Below, one piece after another: positions 46,542 to 55,500 of a DNA stretch of 64,000 bases. Source of the DNA: Pseudomonadota bacterium (lineage in GTDB: Bacteria; Pseudomonadota; Gammaproteobacteria; Xanthomonadales; SZUA-38); contig JBCCCR010000004.1 in the NCBI GenBank assembly GCA_039033415.1, forward strand, positions 1-64,000. The letters are read 5' to 3'. Both the position numbers and the translations under genes were made by a program. A model generated the notes under the pieces. The model was given only the letters and a program-made list of their open reading frames with translations, was not told the DNA's origin and searched no databases. Position 1 is the first letter of the stretch. Each line of letters starts with the position of its first letter.

Positions 46542-46574
46542 GCCGGCAGCACCGAAGGTTTCGGTGCTGCCGGC
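46542..46574. terminator. strong hairpin terminator after giant gene
   Basis: GCCGGCAGCACCGAA (46542-46556) pairs perfectly over 15 bases with 46560-46574 across a three-base loop. It begins 10 bases beyond the stop of the giant gene on the minus strand and ends 83 bases before the membrane TPR gene starts. The following tract is AATTAACC rather than a T-run, so it may be weak as an intrinsic terminator but strong as a structural barrier. Confidence 0.7.
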
Positions 46575-46583
46575 GGTACCTGC

Positions 46584-49500
46584 TTAGTCCTCTAGCGGCG
46601 CGCAGTCCTGGCCGAACGTGCGCTGGGAACTGCTGATCAGCAGCTCCGCGGCGGCAACCCCGCACCCGACGTCCTGCCTTGAACCGTTCAGCCGCGCCCG
46701 GCCTCGGCGCGCGATCATGTAACCGCCGATTTCGGTCCGTGACGCGGAGAAACGGATCGCGTTGCTGCTGAAAATATTGGTGAAAAAGGCCAGGTCGTCG
46801 ACAAACGGCGTGATCTTGTGCCGTGAGCCGGTTATCCGGATGTTGTCGTTAGATACGATGGTCACGTTGGCCTCAACGCGAGAACCCTCGACAAACACAT
46901 CGCACGGCACCCAGTACAGCCCAGGTGCGGCGTTTCGCTTGAGCCGCCACCAGCCCCAACGATTGCACTCGTGGGTCATGTCGTGGAAGTCATCGCCCAG
47001 CGCTTCGGCCACCGCACCACCGGGTCGATAGTCACCAATTTTGTAGCTGAACGGCCATGGCGCGCGGTCGACCTGCTCGGGCTCCACGGCAAACTCCTGC
47101 CGTCGGCCCCGAACGATCAAGCGATCCGCATAGCGGGTGGGACCGTTGATCGTTTTGTCCGAACCGGTGATGCGGATGTCGCTGTTGCTGTGCATCAGGC
47201 CTTCCACCGTGCCCGAACCACCGCTCCAGTCGATGCCCCAGCTCCAACGGTCCTGTGCCCACAAGCCGACCGGCCCGATCACGTTGATCTCCAGCGTCTT
47301 GCTTTGCTCGAACTCGGTGCCAAAGCTGGCCGTCACTACGACCGCGATGTCGGCGTTGGCCTCCTCGTACTCATGCTCAGCGACAAACGTCAGCGTTTCG
47401 TTATCCTCCGTTAGGTCGAGCGTTTCGCTTGTGCCGTCACCCCAGTCGACAGTGACGGTTTCCGTGAAATCACCTAGGTCCGTGATCACACCGGAGATCT
47501 CCAGCGGAGTCCCGACCGCAATCGTTTCGTCGGACGCTTCAACCTCAAGCGGCTCGACCACAAAGTATGAGTTGGTCTGGGACGTTGGCGCGTTGCCAGC
47601 AAAGTCGGTCGATGTGACCGTAAACGTCTGGGTACCAACACTTGCTGCGGGTACCGGCTGGCCGGATGCCACCGGTCCTAAGCAGCTCGCGGGTCCCGAA
47701 CCGGAGTCCAGGCACTCGTAGTCGGCGGCAACGTCGCCACCCACCTCAAAGAACTGCCCATCCGCCGGCGATGCGATCACCACGCCGGGCGACACCGTGT
47801 CGATCAACACGTTGAAGGTGACGGCGTTGTCGCCGCCCACTTCCCGTACGCTGACGAAGTGCACACCCTCGCCGGCTACGGCGATGTCACCCGTCAGCGG
47901 CTGGAAGTTCGGCGAATCGACGGCAAACTCATACGCCACGCCGGGCGCCTGGTTGGTCACGCTCACGATCACCGGCTGGCTGCGGCTCCACTCACCGGGA
48001 TTCACGTCGACACCGTTGGTGTCCTCCAGATCAATGCCGAAGGTGCCGTTGTTGCCGCCTCCTGGAGGTGGCGGCAGCGGCGTCTGTTCCGCCACGTAGA
48101 ACGTCCCCTTGAACGTGCTGTTGGCAACATTGCCGCCGCTGTCCAGGGCCTGGACGAGATAGTCCACTTCGCCGTTGATCAGGCCGCTGTTGTTGACGGC
48201 GCCTCCGCCGGTCCAGGTGCTGGTGCTGCCGCTTTGGACAAGATCTTCCAGAACCCAGGTCGAGTTCACGCCGTCGAAAGACTGCCGATACAGGACCGCT
48301 ACCCGCGTAACCACACCGGGTGAAGCGTCGGTCGCCTCGACGGTAAAGGCCGCCTGGAAACCGCTGCCGGCCTGGACAACGCTAGCGTTGATGTTGTCCA
48401 GCTCCGGACGGATATCGTCACCGCCACTGTTTTTGGCCGCCGCATTCTTCAGCGCCGTCACCGGCGCCGGCTGATAGAAGACCTGCACGTCGACACTTTC
48501 AAAGATCCGCTGCGTGCCGAAGTCTTCACCGGCGTTGGACGTGTACTGGCCGGTGATGATGTTCAGCTGCTGCCGATCCTCGAACGGGCCGGGATCAGCC
48601 GGCACCCTATAGCCAACCACGTTGGTGAAGCTGGTTGGGAACACGACCTCGTCGGTTTCGATTTCCGGTTCGAGCGCCCCCTCATCAATCACCGGTCGGG
48701 CGAAGGCCATATCGGGCACAATCTCGTCCCGGGTCGTTAGACCCGTGATGAACGCGCTGCGCGCTACCTCACCCGGATTGTCGCTGGTCACGTCGACGCC
48801 GATGATCGGCTGCAGAGGTCGGTAGTGGACAAACTGCACGTCACCCTCAACCGTCGCGCCTTCGGCGCTGTAGAGCCGGCCTTTGTCGGTGTTGACGAAG
48901 TCGACGTCGTAGTCGAGCGGTGAGGCCAGGCTGATCGAGGCTGAAGCCAGACCGGAGATCGGGTCGTTCAGCGTCGGACGCAGCGTCGGCAAAGGCTCAT
49001 CGATCGGCGTCGGATTCTGAATCTGATACATCGGCAGGCCGAAGTAGACTGACGCCTGCAGCGCCTTGTAGTCGTACTCACCGTACACGCCCAGGTCACT
49101 GAAGTACTCCTGCTTGGCAAAGGCGTGAGCCTGGCCGGCGGTGACGTTGCCATTGAGATTGCGGGCAAAGTTCGCCAACAGGCGTTCGGTGAGCGCCAGC
49201 GCCACCGTATCACCCAGACCGTAAGCCGCCTGGCCGACGTAAACCGCGCCAAGGCTGTTCAGCGTCTGCGACCAGTCCTGTGATGACTGCGTGGACGGCA
49301 CCGAAATATCGGCGACGTTGATGCCCGAGTGGCAGCCCACCGTGAACCAGACACGGCCCGTGAGATCGTTGCCGGTCAGGTCACCCACGTTGATCAGGTT
49401 GGTCGAGTAGTTCCCGGATGCATCACCGCTGGAGGGCAGCGCCTCGTCATAGTCAAAGTGCATGTTGAACGACACGACGTCTCTGGCGGTGTTGTTGGTC

Positions 49501-52500
49501 AAACCCGCGGCCGTCAGGAAGTCCACCCGATCCCAGGGATCAGCGGCGTTGGGAAAGTCGATCAGCGGCGTCGACTCCAGCCCGTAGCTTCCGAACGTCT
49601 GCTGGATATCGGTCGACGCATCGGCGATGAAGTCATAGCCGGCTGACAGCGCCGTCGTCGGCGTCAGCACGCCACCGGACAGCACGTAGTTTTCCGCTGC
49701 CGTCTGAATGTCCTCCGCGGACTCCACCAGTCGACCGACCGCCAGCTCCGGCACGTTCAGGAAGCGGTTGAACCAGCGAACCGGGTCGATGTCGCCGTAG
49801 GTGTCGTCCGACAGGAAGTTTCGGTTGATCATCGAGCCAAACAGCGCGTTGTCGGCAAACGTGGTGGCAAAGGTGGACTCGTTGGCGATCGCCGTCTCGT
49901 CACCCTTACGCTGGAACGGAATCACCTCGTCTGAACCCACGATGGTCACGTAGGCGAGCTGCGGGGAGGTCGCCCGCCGCTGTTCCAGGTAGGCGGTAAT
50001 CGCGTTGACCACGCTGTTGGCGGCGTCCACGTCGCACGGATCCAGATCCCAGGCCGCGTAGTTCACGCCGGCGATGGTGGACACGTCCACCACAACACCG
50101 TCGACGATACCCGGAGCGCTGACCAAGGCATTGATCGCCGCAAGCGCTTCGTCTGCCGCGGCGGCACCGCCGCCGTTCAGCGCTTCTTCGCTCTGCGCCA
50201 GGCGCTGCCAGTTCACCAGGAACACCGCGTTGGTCGCCGGCGTCCAGCTGCCGGCGGCGGCCCAGGTCTGCGGACCGGTAGCGGTTCCCGGCCAGGTTCG
50301 GGACGGACACTGCGTCACCGGCACCTCCGGCGTGACCTTGATCCGGAGGGTATACGGATCGTCAGACACCGAGCCGTTGTAGCCCGATACCTGGATGGTG
50401 AACGGATCGCCGTCGGAGATCGCTGAGACCTCCTCGTCATTGTTGTCCCGGTTGGTCGACAGAGACGACAGCGGTAGGACACCGATGTTGATGTCTTCCA
50501 GCGAATCCGGTTCCTCCGTCTGGTTGCCGGCGAAGTTGATGCCGTCATCCTCAAACGGAATGGAGTCGAGCGACGCGGCTTCCACCAGCTGCCCTTTTGC
50601 CTCGATAGCCGACAGGGGCTCGTAAAGGAGCAGATCGTTGTCGCCGGTCGGGTTGCTCATGAAGACCGTGACTCGGCTGCCGCTGGGCGGCGCGCCGATG
50701 CGGAAGTAATCGTTGTCATCTGGCGTGCTGATGTGGCCGAGGATGAGCTGATCCGGATCGGGGGTTGGCGGGAAATTGATGTTGTCCGACTCGTTGATGA
50801 AGCTCGGCACCACTTCCACAGCCGCCGCGGTGGCGTCGGCCGTGGCGGCGGGCAGGCCGCCTAGGTCCAGGCTGGCCTCGGCGGGAAAGTCGCCCAGCGT
50901 CAGCGGCGGCACGGCCACAAACTGCAGCGTGTTGTCGCTGAAGGCGCCGGGATCCACCGGGCCGAAACTCATGGTGACCGTGCCCTCCCCCGCGTTGGGC
51001 GTCATGAGCGGATCAGGCACCGGCGACATCATCGTGCTGCCGCCGCCCTGGCTCTGGGTCATGAACTGCGTTGAGCCCGGCACCAGGTAGAACTGGTCCG
51101 ACACGGTCACGTTCACCGTCACCGGCTCGACCAGCGTGCCGTTGAGCTCGAAGTCGACGGCGTAGCCAATAAAGTTGTCCGCCGCAAATTCCTGCGGGTT
51201 TAGCTCCGACAGCGAGAGGTTTTCCCACGGGAAGTCGGAACGCAGCACGAGCGATATCAGCAGCTGGCCGAAAGTCAGGTTGCCCGGATTGGCCACCTCA
51301 CCGAGGGTCTCCGGGTCACCCGGCTCGATGCCAAAGAGATACTCCAGCGTGAAGGCGTCGAGCAGTTCGCCATAGAGGATGTCGCCGAACTGCGGCGAGG
51401 GGAAAAACGACGACAGGGGTGCGTCCGCAATCACCTGGCCGGCGACAAACGCGTCGCCAACGGTGTTGCAGCCTTCGCAGGCGACGCCGTCGATCAGGAA
51501 CGACGACAGCGGGAATGATGACAGCGGCAGCGACGACAGCGGGAACGACGACAGCGGGAAGGACGACAGCGGCGTCGCGGCAAACGTCGACTCGCCGGCC
51601 GCCAGCAGCGCCGTGATCAGCTCACCGAAATCGGATCCATTGTTCACACCCAGGTCACCGCAGGTGGCCTGTCCCTCAGCGAGCGCGGCCGTGTCGTAAT
51701 AGTCGCAGAACAGCTGGCCACCCACGTCGAACGACGACAGCGGGAACGAGGACAGCGGGAACGACGACAGCGGCGCACCGGCCACGTCCGCAAAGTCGAG
51801 CTGAAATGACGACAAGGGAACGTTGGCGATGTCGAATGACGACAGCGGGAACGACGACAGTGGCGTCGCCGCCAGCGACGTGGTGCCGAGATCCCTAAGC
51901 GCGGATACCAGGTCCAGCAGGCCGGCGGTCGAAGGATCGATACCCAAATCGGTGCAGGTCGGCTGGCTGTCCGCCTGCGCCAGCGCGTTATAGAAGTCGC
52001 AGAACGGCTCACCGCCCACTTCAAATGACGACAGCGGCAGCGACGACAGCGGGAACGACGACAGCGGGAATGACGACAGCGGCGCGGCCAGCAGGTCGAA
52101 CGACGACAGCGGGAACGACGACAAGGGGAATGACGATAACGGGAACGACGACAGCGGCAGCGACGATAACGGGAACGACGACAGCGGGAATGACGACAGC
52201 GGGAACGACGACAGCGGCAGTGACGACAGCGGGAACGACGACAGCGGCGCTTCGGTGATGCCGAACGATGACAGCGGGAACGACGACAGCGGCAGGCTGG
52301 ACAGCGGCAGTGAAGACAGCGGCGCGCCCCGAACCTGCAGACTGACGACAGTGTCGCTGCTCTGGCAGTCGGTAAACCCATCACCGGCCAGAGCGCCACA
52401 AACCGAGGCGCTGCTGCCGGCGTTGTTCAGCCATTCATCGAGGATCCCCACGGTGATTTCATCGCCGAGGGTCAAGCCAGCCAGCGACAGTGAAGACAGC

Positions 52501-55500
52501 GGCGACTGCTGAATCGCCAGCGATCCCAGCGTGATGTTATCCAGCAGATCAGACGGCGCGTCGGGCGCTTCCAGCACCTGCTGCAGCGTGATGTTCTGCA
52601 GCGGCGCGCCGGCCAGCGACGGCACCTGCTCAATCACCTCTGCCCAGCCGCCCGGCTCGCTCAGGAGCGGGAACGACGACAAGGGGAATGACGACAGCGG
52701 GGCCCCGGTGACGGCAAACGACGATAGGGGAAACGACGACAGCGGGAAGGACGACAGCGGTGACGCCTGCAGGTCCAGCGACGACAGCGGGAACGATGAC
52801 AGCGGGAACGACGACAGCGGTGCCGCTTCTGGCGGGTTCGCGTTGTCACCCACCACACCCGTGAGCGTTTCGATCGGGATATCGATCAGCGGGATGTTCT
52901 CGACACCCGGCTGGGTGACGCTGGTTGTGACGCTCAGCAGCGCGTTGTCGATGGTGGCGGGAATCGCAGATCCTTCAAAGGCTCCAATGTCACAATCCGG
53001 GCCTTCGGGGCGATTGACGCCGCGCTGGTCGACCAATTCACATTTTGTCTCGTTTTCAAACAGGAAGTTGGAGATGCGCTGTTCACCGCCGATGCCCGTC
53101 AGGACGCTGGCCGCGCCGGTAAAGCCAACAAACACGTCGCCGTCGGCATTCACGTCGGCCAGCGACAGGATGTCGACCGTTGCCGACACGTTAGGCAGCG
53201 CTGGCCTGGTCACGGTCAGACCCGACTGTTCAGCCAGCCTGACTTCGAGCAGGTTGGTATCGGCGTCGTAGTCCAGCCAAACGTTCCAGCGGTTGCCGCT
53301 GGACAGGACGCCGCGACTGCCAAAGTACTGAACCGCAATGCTGTCCATGCTGCCGTTGACGTTGATGCCGACGTGGTCCTCATCGAGCTCGTTGGCGCCG
53401 ACACCCTCACCGTTCAGCCAGGTATCAAACTCGACGGAAACGCCCGGCACCTGAGGACCAGCGGGCTGGTAGCCGGGCTGGCCGAGGTCGTCGAACGAGC
53501 CGATACCCAGCGCGCCGCCGCCATCGGTGAGCAGCGTCGGATCATCGGTAAAGGTAATGGTTAGGCCGTCAGCCGCGTTCCCCCCTGAACCGGGGACAAT
53601 GCGGAAGGAGAACAGGGCCTCGAAGTCAGAAGTCACGTCCACCGGGTTGGTCAGGTAGGCAGAACCAACGGTTCCGCCGGCATTGGAACCGGCAAGCAGG
53701 ATTTCGTTGCCAGGCTGCAACGGCGACTGATTGTCGACCAGCGTGGTTGAACCCCGGGTCGTAAAATCCGCCAGGTCGGGGAAATCGAAGAACACCACCT
53801 CGGATGGCCCACCGGCGTCCTGCGCCGGGCTGCCGGGCAGCAGCGCATGGGTTTCCGTAGGACCACCGTTGTCGGCGAGCAGGCCAATCAGCGGGTCGCC
53901 GATGAGGTCGTTCGGCGCCAGGATCTGGCACGGATTGACGTCATAGATGTTGAAACCGCCTGACAGCACCTGGTCGCAGTCGCTTGTCACACCCGTATTG
54001 CCGGAGAACAGGCTGTTGCGGAAATTCAGCGGGCCCTGCCCGATCTCGGCATAGAGCGCTCCGGCATCGGGCGCCGTATTAAACGCGAAGGTCACGTTGT
54101 TCACGTTGGCGCTGCCGCCGGCAAACACGGCAACCGCACCGCCGTCACCGGTGTTACCCGGACCGGGATTTACGACGTTCCCGCTGAGCGTGCTGTTGGA
54201 GAGGTTCAGCGTGCCCGTCGAGGCAACGGCGCCGCCGCGTGGCTCAACGCCCGGGTCAGTCACCGAGTTGGAGACCAGGGTTGAACGCGCAACGGAAAGG
54301 ATGCCCTCGTTGTAGATGGCGCCACCGTCTCCCGAGTTCGATCCGCTGATGGTGGAGTCAGCCAGGATCAGCTCCAGCGTCGCTGCGCTATAGATTGCGC
54401 CGCCTTGACCTGCACCGTCGCCTGCTTCAGTCGCCTGGTTGTTGATGAACTGCGTGTCTTCAATGAGCCCGATGACCCCGCGGAACTCCAGCGCACCGCC
54501 TTGGCCGGAAAAGCTCAGCCCGCCTTCGCCAACCGTATTGCCGACCAGGAGACCATCAAAGAGCTGCATCTGGCCCGTGCCCGGAGCATCCAGCGAAATC
54601 GCGCCACCGGCGCTTCGAGCCGTATTGGTCTCGAAGACGTCGGTGTTCGACACCAGCGTCGATGCAAAAATGGCGCCGCCATTAACCGTCGTGGAGTTGT
54701 TTCTGAAGGTGTTGTCAGTTGAGTTCAGCGTGCCCAGTGGGGACCGGATCGCACCGCCCGGTCCAAAAGGCGCTGCGTTGGTGAGGAACGATGAGTTGGT
54801 GATCGTGGCGCCGAGCACAAGGTTGATCGCGCCGCCGCCGCCGCCCGCATCGTTGGCCTCAAAGGTGGTGTCGTTGATGGTCGCTGGGCCGCCGGCGATA
54901 TTGATGGCCCCACCTTGCCCGCTATTAGGATCGGCAGAGTTCAGATTCATGAATCCGCAGTCCATGTTCAGACTGCTGGCCAGCGACTCCTGGTGGATGC
55001 CTCCACCGTTGACCGCCGAGTTGTCGGAGAACTGCGTGTACGTCACCGTGAGCGCAGCCTGAGTCCAGAGCCCGCCACCGTTGCCGTTCACAGCCTGGTT
55101 GTTGGAAATAAAGTTGGTCCCCTGGCCCACCGGGGCCGGAATCGTGCAGGCCGGCGCACCAATCCGCAGCGTCGACGCCTGCGAGTAGATACCCCCGCCG
55201 TCGTTGACAGCAATGTTGTTGGCGATGGTGGTGTTGTTGATGACCACCGTCTGGCTGCCGTCGAGGTAAATGCCGCCACCATTGGTCCCGGCAGAGTTGC
55301 TGAGAATTTCGCTGTTCGTCAGCGTCAAATTGCTGCTCGACTCAACAAAGATTCCGCCGCCGACTACGCCGGCGCTGTTGTTGTCGATCCGAACGTTGTC
55401 GAGCACTACGTCGAGAAACGGACTCTGGATGTCGATGCCGGCACCCTGGCCGGCAAAGTTTGCACCGGTCACGCGAATGCCGGTCATGGTGAAGCTCTCG

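Noticed and set aside
46542-46574. The 15-bp hairpin as an insertion-sequence end
   Set aside because: No transposase or matching partner repeat is nearby; its place just after a stop fits a terminator.
51405-52830. Possible CRISPR-like or non-coding tandem array
   Set aside because: Units are contiguous 15-bp coding repeats in frame with a long gene, without unique spacers.
52025-53271. Long plus-strand reading frames rich in Thr/Ala or Asp/Ser across the repeat region
   Set aside because: They are shadows of the 15-bp repeat that encodes PLSSF on the minus strand; no ribosome site or recognised domain.
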